Below are positions 47,864 to 57,848 of a DNA stretch of 64,000 nucleotides, piece by piece. Under the pieces are notes generated by a model, which was given only the letters and a program-made list of their open reading frames with translations, made no database searches and was not told the DNA's origin. How positions within the stretch are numbered: the first letter of the stretch is position 1; each line of letters opens with the position of its first letter. A program made the position numbers and the translations under genes. The DNA is taken from contig NZ_BBYR01000012.1 of assembly GCF_001293525.1 (NCBI RefSeq), positions 1-64,000 of the forward strand, read 5' to 3'. Source of the stretch: Pseudideonella sakaiensis. Lineage in GTDB: Bacteria; Pseudomonadota; Gammaproteobacteria; Burkholderiales; Burkholderiaceae_C.

Positions 47864-49480
47864 TCAGCGCCGGCTGCCGTCGTTGCGCAGCGCCAGCCAG
47901 TCGACCAGCGCATCCAGCACCACGGTGGCGGCGGGCGCGTCGGGGTGGTTCACGATCGCCGAGACGGCGTAGACGCGGCCGGACTGGCTGCGCACGTAGC
48001 CGGCGACGGCGCGCACGTCCATCAGGCTGCCGGTCTTCAGCATCGCGCGGCCGGTGGCCGGGCCGTCGCGCAGCCGGTTGGCGAGCGTGCCGTCGACGCC
48101 GGCGATGGGCAGCGAGTCGACGAACCAGCGGCCGTTGCGGTCGTGCCAGGCCTGGCGCAGCAGCTGCACCAGCGCGCGCGGCTTGCCGCGCTCGGCGCGC
48201 GAGAGCCCGGAGCCGGTGTCGACCTCGAGGTCGCCGGGCGGCAGGCCGCGGGTGCGCATCCACTGCTGCACGCGGCTGCGCGCAGCCTCCGGCGTCGCGG
48301 CCTGGGCGGGGAAGCCGGGCGACAGCGACAGCATCAGCGCCCGCGCGGCCATGTTGTCGCTGTACTTGTTGATCTCGCGCACCAGCAGCGGCAGCGGATC
48401 GGACAGGTGGGTGGCCCAGGCCGGGCGCAGCACGCCGCGCGCATCGCGCTGCCGCTCCGGCGAGCGCACCGGCCCGGCCTGCGGCACGGCCCGGTCGACC
48501 ACCCGCCCCTGCAGCACGCCGCCGGCGCGCACCCACGCCGCCTGCACGGCGCGCGCGGTCAGGTCGGCGTCGGACATCAGTGCGAAGCGCACGCTGGACG
48601 GACCGCAGGCCGGGCCCCACTGGCCGGTGACGCGCAGCTCGCGCGCGCCGTCGCCGGCGTCGCCGCTCCAGTGCACCTGGGTCGCGCAGCCGCGGCCCGG
48701 CACCACCTGGTTCAGCACCGTCACGTCGGCCAGCGGCGGCACCAGCTCGACCTGCGGCCGGCCCGCGGCCGCGGCCTGCAGCTGCAGCCGCAGCACGCCG
48801 TCGTTCAGGCTCAGCGCATCGGGCCAGTTGTGGTGGGGGCGGTCGGGCGCGGGCCGCGGCGCGGCCGCCTGGTCGCGCTCGCTGAGCTGGAAGGCGAGCC
48901 GGTCCAGCACGATGTTGCCGCCGATCTCGCGCAGGCCCTGCGCCTGCATCGCCTCGAACCAGCGCAGCAGGTCGTCGCTGCCCAGGCGCGCATTGCCGCC
49001 GCCGAGGATGACCAGGTCGCCGTCGAGCCGGCCGTCGACCAGCTCGCCGTGCAGGTGGGCCTCCGTGCGCCAGCGGTAGTTCGGGCCGAGCAGGTCGAGC
49101 GCGGCCAGCGTGGTGACGACCTTCGCGGTGGACGCGAGGACGTAGCTGTCCTCGGCGTTCAGCGACAGCAGCGGCAGCGGCTGGTCCACCGCCTGCACGA
49201 ACAGGCCGAGCGCGCCCAGCGGCAGGCCGACCTCGCCGAGCCGGGCGACCACCGGATCGGGCAGGCCGGGCACCATGGTCGCCGTGCCGCCGCCCGCGGT
49301 CGGCGGGTAGTAGTACTCCGGCGGCGCCGGCCCGCCCCGCGCCGCGCCCGGGCGCGGCGCGCCGAACAGCGCGGCGGCCAGCCCGGACAGCAACAGCCGG
49401 CGCCGTGCACGCGCCGCCTCACCCGCCGGCCCTGGGCAGGGCGCGGGCCGCGGCACGGCGTCGGGACCGGGGTGGAGCAT
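47864..49480 (-). CDS. dacB: D-alanyl-D-alanine carboxypeptidase/endopeptidase, PBP4 family
   Basis: A 538-residue penicillin-binding protein of class C. An arginine-rich signal segment ([15 protein letters not shown]) leads to the periplasmic enzyme. The three active-site motifs are in order: STAK (around residue 104), SDN (in [10 protein letters not shown]) and KTG (in MLKTGSL). A long insertion between the first two, about 240 residues, is typical of PBP4. It trims or cleaves cross-links in peptidoglycan. Start taken at 49480; the frame is open further but lacks a signal-like start. First host gene beyond the element, divergent from trmB. Confidence 0.88.
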   Translation of the reverse strand: MLHPGPDAVPRPAPCPGPAGEAARARRRLLLSGLAAALFGAPRPGAARGGPAPPEYYYPPTAGGGTATMVPGLPDPVVARLGEVGLPLGALGLFVQAVDQPLPLLSLNAEDSYVLASTAKVVTTLAALDLLGPNYRWRTEAHLHGELVDGRLDGDLVILGGGNARLGSDDLLRWFEAMQAQGLREIGGNIVLDRLAFQLSERDQAAAPRPAPDRPHHNWPDALSLNDGVLRLQLQAAAAGRPQVELVPPLADVTVLNQVVPGRGCATQVHWSGDAGDGARELRVTGQWGPACGPSSVRFALMSDADLTARAVQAAWVRAGGVLQGRVVDRAVPQAGPVRSPERQRDARGVLRPAWATHLSDPLPLLVREINKYSDNMAARALMLSLSPGFPAQAATPEAARSRVQQWMRTRGLPPGDLEVDTGSGLSRAERGKPRALVQLLRQAWHDRNGRWFVDSLPIAGVDGTLANRLRDGPATGRAMLKTGSLMDVRAVAGYVRSQSGRVYAVSAIVNHPDAPAATVVLDALVDWLALRNDGSRR

Positions 49481-49694
49481 GGGGGGCCGCCTTCCGGGGC
49501 ACAATCCCGCCCCGGCGAAGGCGCGAGCATACGTGGGTCGCGCTCCGCGCGCACCCCCGCGACACGGCGTCCAGCGTGAAGGACGCACGGCCACCGCCGC
49601 CTCTTCGCGACCTCCCGCGACCTTCTGCGACCTCCCGCGGTGGTCCCGCCGCTTGCCCAATCCCGTCCTCGCGCCGTCGCCCGCGCCCCCTGCC

Positions 49695-50402
49695 GTGAGC
49701 ACCGACCCCGACACCGCCACCGCCCCCACCCCCCCGTCCCACCGGCCGATCCGCAGCTTCGTCGTCCGCGCCGGCCGCATGGGCCCGGGCCAGGCCCGCG
49801 CGCTGCAGACGCTCGCGCCACGCTGGGTGCTGCCCTTCGCGCCGCAGCCGCTGGACGCCGCTGCCGTGTTCGGCCGCCAGGCGCCGCTGGTGGTCGAGAT
49901 CGGCTTCGGCATGGGCGACGCGACGGCCGCGATCGCCCAGGCCCATCCGCAGAACGACTACCTCGGCCTCGAGGTCCATCCGCCCGGCGTCGGTGCGCTG
50001 CTGCAGAAGATCGAGGGCGCCGGGCTGTCCAACCTGCGCATCGTGATGCACGACGCGGTCGAGGTGCTGGACGCGATGATCGCGCCGGGCTCGCTGGCCG
50101 GCGTCAACGTCTTCTTCCCGGACCCCTGGCACAAGGCGCGCCACCACAAGCGGCGGCTGATCCAGCCGCCCTTCGTCGCGCGGCTGGCCTCGCGGCTCGC
50201 GCCGGGCGGCGTGCTCCACTGCGCGACCGACTGGCAGCCCTACGCCGAGCAGATGCGCGAGGTGCTCGAGGCCGAGCCGCTGCTGCGCAACACGGTGGAG
50301 GGATGGGCCGAGCCCGGCACGCGCCGGCCGCAGACCAAGTTCGAGCGCCGCGGCCTGCGCCTCGGCCACGGCGTGTGGGACCTGGTCTACGCGCGGCGCT
50401 GA
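49695..50402 (+). CDS. trmB: tRNA (guanine-N7-)-methyltransferase
   Basis: A 235-residue SAM-dependent enzyme forming m7G46 in tRNA. The SAM motif [16 protein letters not shown] and the diagnostic [16 protein letters not shown] block are unmistakable. [17 protein letters not shown] and a C-terminal [15 protein letters not shown] region complete the family. A GTG start at 49695 is chosen because the preceding open frame is a GC-bias extension without family sequence and even overlaps the dacB start region. It is divergent from dacB and convergent with uppP. Confidence 0.92.
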   Translation: MSTDPDTATAPTPPSHRPIRSFVVRAGRMGPGQARALQTLAPRWVLPFAPQPLDAAAVFGRQAPLVVEIGFGMGDATAAIAQAHPQNDYLGLEVHPPGVGALLQKIEGAGLSNLRIVMHDAVEVLDAMIAPGSLAGVNVFFPDPWHKARHHKRRLIQPPFVARLASRLAPGGVLHCATDWQPYAEQMREVLEAEPLLRNTVEGWAEPGTRRPQTKFERRGLRLGHGVWDLVYARR

Positions 50403-50451
50403 GGCCGCTGCGGCCCGGTCCGCAGCCGGCGCGTCCGGCGGTCCGCAGCCG

Positions 50452-51309
50452 TCAGTCGACCCACTGGACCCAGCCGGTCCAGGCCGTCAGCAGCACGATG
50501 CCGCCGAACACGATGCGGTACCAGGCGAAGACCGTGAAGTCGTGGGTGGCGACGTAGCGGATCAGCCAGCGGATGCACACCAGCGCGCTGAGGAACGCGA
50601 ACAGCAGGCCCACCGCGAACACCGGCAGGTCCGAGGCCTGCAGCAGCGCGCGCTGCTTCCACAGCGAGTAGGCGCCCGCGCCGACCAGCGTCGGGATGCC
50701 CAGGAAGAAGCTGAACTCGGTGGCGCTGCGGCGCGAGAAGCCGAGCAGCATCGCGCCGATGATGGTCGCGCCGGAGCGGCTGGTGCCGGGAATCAGCGCC
50801 AGGCACTGGATCAGCCCGACCTTGAGCGCATCCTGCCACCCCATGTCGTCCACCGTCTCGATGCGGGCGCGCCGCTCGCCCTGCAGGTCGCGCTCCCCGT
50901 AGCTGCGCCGATGGCGCCGCTCGACCCACAGGATGATCAGGCCGCCGACGATGAAGGCGGTTGCCACCGGCACCGGCGCGAACAGGTGGCGCTTGACCAG
51001 GCTGCCGAAGGCCAGGCCGAACACGGCCGCCGGCACGAAGGCGATCAGCACGTTGCGCGCGAAGCGCTGTGCCAGCGCCTCGTCGGCGATGCCGCGCACG
51101 GTCGCCAGCAGGCGCACCCGGTACTCCCAGATCACGGCGAGCATCGCGCCGGTCTGGATCGCGATGTCGAAGACCTTCGCGGTCTCGCCGGTGAAGTCGA
51201 GCAGCGCGCCGGCGAGGATCAGGTGCCCGGTGCTGGAGATCGGCAGGAACTCGGTCAGGCCCTCGACCACCCCCATCACGGCGGCCTTCAACAGGATCAG
51301 GATGTCCAA
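50452..51309 (-). CDS. uppP: Undecaprenyl-diphosphatase, BacA/UppP
   Basis: A 285-residue integral membrane enzyme recycling the lipid carrier of cell-wall synthesis by dephosphorylating undecaprenyl diphosphate. The family motifs are both present: [20 protein letters not shown] near the N-terminus with the catalytic Glu and Ser, and [19 protein letters not shown] in the middle, with the PGTSRSG phosphate-binding loop. About seven to eight hydrophobic helices fill the rest. Length is usual. Convergent with trmB and divergent from the TetR gene. Confidence 0.95.
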   Translation of the reverse strand: MDILILLKAAVMGVVEGLTEFLPISSTGHLILAGALLDFTGETAKVFDIAIQTGAMLAVIWEYRVRLLATVRGIADEALAQRFARNVLIAFVPAAVFGLAFGSLVKRHLFAPVPVATAFIVGGLIILWVERRHRRSYGERDLQGERRARIETVDDMGWQDALKVGLIQCLALIPGTSRSGATIIGAMLLGFSRRSATEFSFFLGIPTLVGAGAYSLWKQRALLQASDLPVFAVGLLFAFLSALVCIRWLIRYVATHDFTVFAWYRIVFGGIVLLTAWTGWVQWVD

Positions 51310-51401
51310 CCGGTGCTCCGAGCGCAGAAAACGAGGCGGGATGATACGGGGCGCGGCCCGCGCCCCGCGCCTTGACCGCGGCGACGGCGGCGGCGTACAT
51401 T

Positions 51402-51419
51402 ACTGACCAACGAGTCAGT
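51402..51419 (+). promoter_or_regulatory. Inverted repeat before the tetR-RND operon
   Basis: ACTGAC (51402-51407) and GTCAGT (51414-51419) form a perfect inverted repeat with a six-base spacer, 22 bases before the regulator start. TGAC/GTCA half-sites of this layout are common TetR operators, so autoregulation of the regulator and pump genes is likely. Confidence 0.6.
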
Positions 51420-51441
51420 TACTGCGCATCCGCGCCCCTTC

Positions 51442-52224
51442 GTGCCCCGTTCCCCGTCCCAGCCGGCCGCGGCGTCCGCCGCAGCGCGCCGGCCGCTCCC
51501 GTCCGCTCCGCCAGCCGTGCCCCCGCCGGTGGCGGCGGCGGGACGGCCCCTGCCCGACGCCCCGGCGCGCCGGCGCCGCAAGGAGGCCCGGCCGCAGGAG
51601 CTGCTGGCAGCCGCGCTGGCGCTGTTCGCCGAGAAGGGCTTCGCGGCGACGCGCGCGGAAGAAGTGGCGGCGCGCGCCGGTGTCTCGAAGGGCACGCTCT
51701 ACCTCTACTACCCGAGCAAGGAAGAGCTGCTGAAGGCGGTGATCCGCGAGAACCTCTCGCAGCTGATCGCCGAGGGCCAGGGCCTGGTCGAGACGGCCCA
51801 GTGCAGCACGGCCGAGCTGCTGCTGCTGCTGATGCACACCTGGTGGGACCGGGTGGGCAACACCCCGGCGGCCGCCATCCACAAGATCATCCTCAGCGAG
51901 GTGCGAAATTTCCCCGACATCGGCGAGTTCTACGGCCGCGAGGTCATCGTGCCGGCGGAGCACCTGCTCATGACGGCCGTGCAGCGTGGCATCGACCGCG
52001 GCGAGTTCCGCCCGGTGCCGGTGCGCGAGGTGGCCCTCGGGCTGCTGGCGCCAGTGATCTTCCTGTCGCTGCACCAGCACTCGCTGGGCGCCTGCGGCGC
52101 GCGCATCCGCACGCTGGACACCCGCTCCGTGCTGTCGGCCCACATCGACCTGGTGCTGCGCGGCCTGCAGCGCCGCGGCGACCCGCTGGACGACGCACCT
52201 CCGCTGCAGGTGCCCACGTGCTGA
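51442..52224 (+). CDS. TetR-family regulator of the efflux operon
   Basis: A 260-residue TetR protein. After an unusually long Pro/Ala-rich N-terminal part (about 48 residues, GC-biased), the HTH appears: ELLAAALALFAEKGFAATRA and VAARAGVSKGTLYLYYPSKE, the TetR recognition helix with Y-L-Y-Y. The C-terminal ligand domain is helical and ends near LDTRSVLSAHIDLVLRGL. The GTG at 51442 is the first possible start; the true start may lie later, because the first 45 residues lack family match. It precedes the efflux genes by 43 bases and should repress them until a substrate binds. Confidence 0.85.
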   Translation: MPRSPSQPAAASAAARRPLPSAPPAVPPPVAAAGRPLPDAPARRRRKEARPQELLAAALALFAEKGFAATRAEEVAARAGVSKGTLYLYYPSKEELLKAVIRENLSQLIAEGQGLVETAQCSTAELLLLLMHTWWDRVGNTPAAAIHKIILSEVRNFPDIGEFYGREVIVPAEHLLMTAVQRGIDRGEFRPVPVREVALGLLAPVIFLSLHQHSLGACGARIRTLDTRSVLSAHIDLVLRGLQRRGDPLDDAPPLQVPTC

Positions 52225-52267
52225 GCCGCCGCACGGCGCCGCCGCGTGGCGGCAGGGGAGCCCGGCG

Positions 52268-53425
52268 ATGAGGCGCCGCGGCTGGATCGCGCTCGGCCTG
52301 GGCCTGCCGCTGGCGGGCTGGCTGGGCTGGCGGGCGGTGGCGGCGCGCCGCGCCGCGTCCGGCACGGCCGGCCCGGGCGCCCCCGGCGCGGCCACCGCGG
52401 CGTCGGCTGCGGTGCCGACGCTGCGCCTCGGGCCGCAGGACGTGATGCGCGCCGCGCGCACCGAGCTGACGCGCACGCTGGACGTGTCCGGCGGCCTGAA
52501 GGCCGTGCGCAGCGCGGTCGTCAAGGCCAAGGTGGCCGGCGAGCTGCTGCGGCTGGACGTGCGCGAAGGCGACAGCGTGCGCGCCGGCCAGCTGCTCGGC
52601 GAGATCGACCCGGCGGACAACCGCAGCCGCCTGAAGCAGGCCGAGGAAACCGCGGCCGCCGCGCGCGCCCAGCTCGACGTGGCCGAGCGCACGCTGGCGA
52701 ACAACCAGGCCCTGGTGGACCAGAACTTCATCTCGCGCACCGCGCTCGACACCTCGATCGCCAACGCCAACGCGGCGCGCGCCAACCTGCGGGCGGCCGA
52801 GGCGGCCGTCGAGCTGGCGCGCAAGGCACTCGACGATGCGCGCCTGGTGGCGCCGATCGGCGGCACGGTCTCGCAGCGGCTGATGCAGCCCGGCGAGCGC
52901 GCGCCGCTGGACGCCCGCATCGTCGAGATCGTCGACCTGTCCGCGCTCGAGCTGGAGGCGGCGGTGCCGCCGGAGGACATCGTCGCGCTGCGCGTCGGGC
53001 AGGACGCCACGGTCGAGATCGATGGCCTGGCGCAGCCGCTGGCGGCGCGGGTGGCGCGCATCAACCCGAGCACCCAGGCGGGCACGCGCGCGGTGCTGGC
53101 CTACCTCGCGCTGCCGCCGACGCCCGGCCTGCGCCAGGGCCTGTTCGCGCGCGCCCGCGTGGCGCTCGGCCGCGACAGCCTGCTGGCGGTGCCGGTGGCG
53201 CTGGTGCGGGTCGACGCCGCTTCGCCGACGCTGATGGTGCTGGCCGGCGAGCGCATCGAGGCGCGCAGCGTCACGCTCGGCCGGCGCGGCGAGGCCCGCT
53301 TCGGCGACCGCACCGAGGACGCCGTCGAGGTGCTCGGCGGCATCGCCGAGGGCGAGCTGCTGCTGCGCCCGGTGGCCGGCCCGGTGCGCGCCGGCACGCC
53401 GGCGCGGCTGGCCTCGGCGCCCTGA
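52268..53425 (+). CDS. RND efflux periplasmic adaptor (MFP) subunit
   Basis: A 385-residue membrane fusion protein. A short N-terminal hydrophobic anchor (ALGLGLPLAGWLGW) is followed by the beta-barrel and lipoyl half LKAVRSAVVKAKVAGELLRL. A coiled-coil hairpin (roughly residues 115-190, EDVAERTLANNQALVDQ-like) and the second lipoyl half DARLVAPIGGTVSQRLMQPG come next, ending in the beta-barrel domain. It connects the RND pump to the outer-membrane channel. It is the second gene of the operon and lies 24 bases before the pump gene. Confidence 0.9.
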   Translation: MRRRGWIALGLGLPLAGWLGWRAVAARRAASGTAGPGAPGAATAASAAVPTLRLGPQDVMRAARTELTRTLDVSGGLKAVRSAVVKAKVAGELLRLDVREGDSVRAGQLLGEIDPADNRSRLKQAEETAAAARAQLDVAERTLANNQALVDQNFISRTALDTSIANANAARANLRAAEAAVELARKALDDARLVAPIGGTVSQRLMQPGERAPLDARIVEIVDLSALELEAAVPPEDIVALRVGQDATVEIDGLAQPLAARVARINPSTQAGTRAVLAYLALPPTPGLRQGLFARARVALGRDSLLAVPVALVRVDAASPTLMVLAGERIEARSVTLGRRGEARFGDRTEDAVEVLGGIAEGELLLRPVAGPVRAGTPARLASAP

Positions 53426-53449
53426 CGCGGCCCGCCCGGGAGTCCGGCC

Positions 53450-56400
53450 ATGTGGTTCACCCGCGTCTCGATCGCCAACCCCGTGCTCGCCACGATGGTG
53501 ATGCTCGCCTTCGTGGTGCTGGGCCTGTTCAGCTACCAGCGCCTGGCGGTCGACCAGTTCCCGAACATCGACTTCCCCACCGTGGTGGTGGTGATGGACT
53601 ACCCCGGCGCCTCGCCCGAGATCGTCGAGGCCGAGGTGACGAAGAAGGTCGAGGAGGCGGTCAACACGATCGCCGGCATCAGCTCGCTCTACTCGCGCTC
53701 CTACGAAGGCACCTCGGTGGTGATCGTCGAGTTCAACCTCGACGTCGACGGCCGCAAGGCGGCCGAGGACGTGCGCGAGAAGGTGGCCGGCATCCGCCCG
53801 CTGCTGCGCGACGAGGTGAAGGAGCCGCGCGTCTCGCGCTTCGACCCGGCCAGCCAGCCGATCTTCAACGTCGCGGTACTGGCCAGCGACGGCCGCCGCA
53901 GCCCGCAGGAGCTGACCACCTGGGCCACCCAGGTGCTGCAGAAGCGGCTGCAGAACGTGCGCGGCGTCGGCGCGGTCAGCGTGGTCGGCGGCCTGCAGCG
54001 CCAGGTGCAGGTGCTGCTGAAGCCGGCCGCGATGGAGGCGCTGGGCGTCAGCGCCGACCAGGTGCTGGCGGCGGTGCGCAGCGAGAACCAGGAGCTGCCG
54101 CTGGGCGCGCTGCGCTCGGCCGAGCAGGAGCGCGTGGTGCAGATCGATGCGCGGCTGCAGCGGCCGGAGGACTTCCGCGAGATCGTCGTGGCGCGCCGCG
54201 GCCCGAGCAGCGCCAGCGGCAACCCGGCCGCCGGCGCCGGCACGCCGGTCAAGCTGTGGCAGGTGGCCGACGTGGTGGACGGCCCGCAGGAGGTCGAGAG
54301 CCTGGCGCTCTACAACGGCCAGCGCACCGTGCTGCTGAGCGTGCAGAAGTCGCAGGGCGAGAACACGATCGCGGTGGTCGACGGGCTGCGCCAGGCGCTG
54401 GCGGAGACCCAGGCCCTGGTGCCGCCGGGCATGAAGCTGGAGGTCAACCGCGACAACTCGCGCTCGATCCGCGTCTCGGTGGCCAACGTGCAGCGCACGC
54501 TGCTCGAGGGGGCGGTGCTGACGGTGCTGATCGTCTTCCTGTTCCTGAACTCGTGGCGCAGCACGGTGATCACCGGGCTGACGCTGCCGATCGCGCTGAT
54601 CGGCACCTTCCTGTTCATGTACGTGTTCGACTTCACCATCAACGGCATCACGATGATGGCGCTGTCGCTGTGCGTGGGCCTGCTGATCGACGACGCGATC
54701 GTGGTGCGCGAGAACATCGTGCGCCATGCGCAGATGGGCAAGGACGCCCGCCTGGCCGCGCTCGACGGCACGCGCGAGATCGGCCTGGCGGTGCTCGCCA
54801 CCACGCTGTCGATCGTCGCGGTGTTCCTGCCGATCGGCTTCATGGGCGGCATCGTCGGCAAGTTCTTCCACGAGTTCGGCATCACCATCGTGGCCGCGGT
54901 GCTGATCTCGATGTTCGTCAGCTTCACGCTGGACCCGATGCTGTCCAGCGTCTGGCACGACCCGGCGGCCCACGGATCGCCGGGCGGCGACACCGGCCTG
55001 TACGGGCGCACGATCGGCCGCGTCACCGGCGCCTTCGACCGGCTGACGCACCGCCTCGGCGACGTCTACCAGGCGCTGCTGCGCTGGTCGCTGCGGCACA
55101 AGCTGGCGACGCTGGCGGTCGCGCTGGCCACCTTCGTCGGCAGCTTCCTGCTGATCCCGGTGCTGGGCGCCGAGTTCGTGCCGAAGGCGGACTTCTCCGA
55201 GACCCAGGTCAACTTCTACACCCCGGTCGGCTCCTCGCTGGAAGTGACCGAGATGCGGGCGCGGCAGATCGACGCGGCGCTGCGCGAGCTGCCGGAGGTG
55301 GCCTACACCGTCACGACGATCAACAGCGGTGCCGCCGCCGGCAAGATCTACGGCGCCACCTACGTGCGGCTGACCGACCGGCACCTGCGCCGCCGCAGCG
55401 TCAACGACCTGGTGGCGCCGCTGCGCGAGAAGCTCGCGACCATCCCCGGGGTCACGGTGACCAACATCGGCCAGACCGACCTCGGCGGCGGCAAGAGCCT
55501 GCAGTTCTCGATCCAGGGCAACGACCTCGGCGAGCTCGAGCGCCTGGCCGGCCAGATCATGCCGAAGCTGGCCGCGATCCCCGGCCTGGTGGACCTGGAC
55601 AGCACGCTGAAGCCGGACAAGCCGACGGTGTCGGTGCGGCTGCGGCGCGACGCCGCCTCCGACCTCGGGCTGAACGTGAACGCGCTGGCCGGCGGCCTGC
55701 GCACGCTGGTGGCCGGCACGACCGCGGGCAACTGGCGCGCGCCCGATGGCGAGAACTACGACGTGATCGTGCGCGTCGCGCCCGAGTCGCGCGGCCGGGT
55801 GGCGGACCTGGAGCGCCTGCCGATCGTCGTGTCGGCCGGCACCGACGGCACGCCGCGCGTGGTGCGGCTGGCGCAGATCGCGGAGGTCCAGCCGTCGACC
55901 GGGCCCAACCAGATCAATCGCCGCGACCTGAACCGCGAGATCAACGTCGATGCCAACGCGCTTGGCCGCAGCGCCGGCGAGGTCTCGGCCGACATCCGCC
56001 GCGTGCTCGACGGCATCGACTGGCCGCCCGGCTACCGCTACCGCTTCGGCGGCTCGACGAAGAACATGCAGGAGTCCTTCACCTACGCGGTGGGTGCGCT
56101 CGGCCTGGCGATCGTCTTCATCTACATGATCCTGGCCAGCCAGTTCCGCAGCTTCCTGCAGCCGCTGGCGCTGATGACCTCGCTGCCGCTGACGCTGATC
56201 GGCGTGGTGCTGACGCTGCTGGCCTTCCGCTCGACGCTGAACATGTTCAGCATCATCGGCATCGTGATGCTGATGGGCCTGGTGACGAAGAACGCGATCC
56301 TGCTGGTGGACTTCGCGATCCGCTCGCGCGAGGGCAGCGCCGACGGCAGCCCGCCGCTCGGCCGCGAGGACGCGCTGCTGCACGCCGCCCGCGTGCGGCT

Positions 56401-56653
56401 GCGGCCGATCCTGATGACGACGCTGGCGATGGTGTTCGGCATGGTGCCGCTGGCCTTCGCGCTCAGCGAGGGCTCCGAGCAGCGCGCGCCGATGGGCCAG
56501 GCGGTGATCGGCGGCGTCATCACCTCGTCGCTGCTGACGCTGGTGGTGGTACCGGTCGTCTACTGCTACCTGGACGATCTCGCGGGCTGGCTGCGCCGCC
56601 GGCTCGGCGGCCGGGCCACGCCCGCCGCCGTCGTCCCCGACGCGGCTTGCTAG
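53450..56653 (+). CDS. RND multidrug efflux pump, inner-membrane subunit (HAE1 type)
   Basis: A 1067-residue proton-driven transporter, the usual length for AcrB-like pumps with a small excess. The first helix is SIANPVLATMVMLAFVVLGL, followed by the porter domain start PNIDFPTVVVVMDYPGASPE. Helix 4 contains the proton-relay pair in GLLIDDAIVVRENIVRH (Asp-Asp), the conserved core of the RND family. A second repeat with its own periplasmic domain occupies the C-terminal half. It exports hydrophobic compounds with the preceding adaptor; the TolC-like gene four genes on may provide the outer-membrane channel. Confidence 0.93.
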   Translation: MWFTRVSIANPVLATMVMLAFVVLGLFSYQRLAVDQFPNIDFPTVVVVMDYPGASPEIVEAEVTKKVEEAVNTIAGISSLYSRSYEGTSVVIVEFNLDVDGRKAAEDVREKVAGIRPLLRDEVKEPRVSRFDPASQPIFNVAVLASDGRRSPQELTTWATQVLQKRLQNVRGVGAVSVVGGLQRQVQVLLKPAAMEALGVSADQVLAAVRSENQELPLGALRSAEQERVVQIDARLQRPEDFREIVVARRGPSSASGNPAAGAGTPVKLWQVADVVDGPQEVESLALYNGQRTVLLSVQKSQGENTIAVVDGLRQALAETQALVPPGMKLEVNRDNSRSIRVSVANVQRTLLEGAVLTVLIVFLFLNSWRSTVITGLTLPIALIGTFLFMYVFDFTINGITMMALSLCVGLLIDDAIVVRENIVRHAQMGKDARLAALDGTREIGLAVLATTLSIVAVFLPIGFMGGIVGKFFHEFGITIVAAVLISMFVSFTLDPMLSSVWHDPAAHGSPGGDTGLYGRTIGRVTGAFDRLTHRLGDVYQALLRWSLRHKLATLAVALATFVGSFLLIPVLGAEFVPKADFSETQVNFYTPVGSSLEVTEMRARQIDAALRELPEVAYTVTTINSGAAAGKIYGATYVRLTDRHLRRRSVNDLVAPLREKLATIPGVTVTNIGQTDLGGGKSLQFSIQGNDLGELERLAGQIMPKLAAIPGLVDLDSTLKPDKPTVSVRLRRDAASDLGLNVNALAGGLRTLVAGTTAGNWRAPDGENYDVIVRVAPESRGRVADLERLPIVVSAGTDGTPRVVRLAQIAEVQPSTGPNQINRRDLNREINVDANALGRSAGEVSADIRRVLDGIDWPPGYRYRFGGSTKNMQESFTYAVGALGLAIVFIYMILASQFRSFLQPLALMTSLPLTLIGVVLTLLAFRSTLNMFSIIGIVMLMGLVTKNAILLVDFAIRSREGSADGSPPLGREDALLHAARVRLRPILMTTLAMVFGMVPLAFALSEGSEQRAPMGQAVIGGVITSSLLTLVVVPVVYCYLDDLAGWLRRRLGGRATPAAVVPDAAC

Positions 56654-56656
56654 AAT
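56648..56656 (+). promoter_or_regulatory. Extended -10 promoter element before the methyltransferase gene
   Basis: TGCTAGAAT has the TGn extension and a TAGAAT -10 hexamer. It overlaps the stop codon of the pump gene and lies about 60 bases before the next start. No convincing -35 is seen, which is acceptable for extended -10 promoters. Confidence 0.5.
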
Positions 56657-56717
56657 CCTGCCCGATGCCGGCCCGCCCGCGCCCCCCCTTCCGAACCGCC
56701 GCCTCCCGGAGAGCCCG

Positions 56718-57386
56718 ATGAACTTCGAACAAGCCCGCTTCAACATGATCGAGCAGCAGATCCGTCCCTGGGACGTGCTCGACACCGACGTGCTGGCCCT
56801 GCTGGCCGTGGTGCGCCGCGAGGACTTCGTGCCGCCGGCCTACCAGTCGATCGCCTTCATGGACACCGCGGTGCCGCTGCCGTCGACCACCAGCCCGGCG
56901 CTGCAGCACATGCTGGAACCCAAGGTGGAGGCGCGGCTGCTGCAGGAGCTGGACGTACGCAAGCACGAGCGCGTGCTGGAGATCGGCGCCGGGTCCGGCT
57001 ACATGGCCGCGCTGCTGGGCCACCGCGCCCAGCACGTCACCACGCTCGAGATCGACCGCGACCTGGCCCGCTTCGCGCGCCAGAACCTGGCCCGCGCCGG
57101 CGCGATGAACGTCACGGTGCTGGAAGCCGACGGCGCGGCCGGCCTGCCCGACGAGGGGGCCTTCGACGTGATCGTGCTGTCCGGCTCGGTGGCCGACGTG
57201 CCGGCCGCGCTGCTCGGCCAGCTGAAGCCGGGCGGCCGGCTGGTGGCGGTGGTCGGCCAGTGGCCGATCATGCGCGCGCGCCTGTTCACGCGCGGCGGCG
57301 AGCACGACTTCCGCAGCGTCGACCTGTTCGACACCGTCGCGCCGCGCCTGCGCAACTTTCCCGAGCCGAGCCGCTTCCACTTCTGA
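56718..57386 (+). CDS. Protein-L-isoaspartate O-methyltransferase family protein
   Basis: A 222-residue SAM-dependent methyltransferase. The SAM-binding motif VLEIGAGSGYMAALLG lies at about residues 86-101, preceded by LQHMLEPKVEARLLQELDV. It continues with VTTLEIDRDLARFARQNL and FDVIVLSGSVADVP. The PCMT family repairs isoaspartyl residues, but the catalytic-side sequence here is divergent from classical PIMT, so the substrate is uncertain. It begins the isoaspartyl methyltransferase-rhodanese-TolC run common in Burkholderiales. Confidence 0.85.
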   Translation: MNFEQARFNMIEQQIRPWDVLDTDVLALLAVVRREDFVPPAYQSIAFMDTAVPLPSTTSPALQHMLEPKVEARLLQELDVRKHERVLEIGAGSGYMAALLGHRAQHVTTLEIDRDLARFARQNLARAGAMNVTVLEADGAAGLPDEGAFDVIVLSGSVADVPAALLGQLKPGGRLVAVVGQWPIMRARLFTRGGEHDFRSVDLFDTVAPRLRNFPEPSRFHF

Positions 57387-57414
57387 GCCGGCTGCCGCCC
57401 GAGCCCCGTTGCCG

Positions 57415-57756
57415 ATGCGCGAGATCGACGTCACCGAGCTGCAGGCCTTCGTCGCCGCCGAGCGGGCGGCCGGGCGGACGCCGCTGCTGCTGGACGTGCG
57501 CGAGCCCTGGGAGGTGGCGCTCGGCCGCATCGAGCTCGCCGGCGCGCAGAGCCAGGCCTGGCCGATGCACACGCTGCCGGCGCGGCAGGGCGAGCTGGAT
57601 CCGGCGCAGCCCGTCGTCTGCATCTGCCACCACGGCCAGCGCAGCGCGCAGGTCGTCGCATTCCTCTCGCACCACGGCCACCCGGCGGCGTACAACCTCG
57701 CCGGCGGCACGGACGCCTGGTCGCGCGAGGTGGACCCGGCGCTGCCGCGCTACTGA
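57415..57756 (+). CDS. Rhodanese-domain protein
   Basis: A 113-residue single rhodanese domain. It begins REIDVTELQAFVAAERAAGR, and the substrate loop is PVVCICHHGQRSAQVVAF, in which Cys in CICHHGQRS is the persulfide-carrying catalytic residue. YNLAGGTDAWSRE closes the domain. It likely handles sulfane sulfur or serves as a sulfur-transfer module. It is 28 bases after the methyltransferase gene and 92 bases before the outer-membrane channel. Confidence 0.9.
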   Translation: MREIDVTELQAFVAAERAAGRTPLLLDVREPWEVALGRIELAGAQSQAWPMHTLPARQGELDPAQPVVCICHHGQRSAQVVAFLSHHGHPAAYNLAGGTDAWSREVDPALPRY

Positions 57757-57848
57757 CGCCGCCCCGCGGCCCCGCGTCGCCCGCCCCGATCGATCACGGC
57801 CCCGCGCCGCTCCCGTCGCCCCGCCCACCGCTTCCGAGGACCCTTCCC

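Noticed and set aside
48054-49079. Plus-strand open frame opposite dacB
   Set aside because: Shadow frame of a GC-rich gene; the minus-strand protein has STAK, SDN and KTG motifs.
51968-56785. A 1605-codon minus-strand open frame opposite the efflux genes
   Set aside because: Anti-sense frame caused by very high GC; sequence is His/Arg/Gln-rich without any fold, while the plus strand encodes clear adaptor and RND pump proteins.
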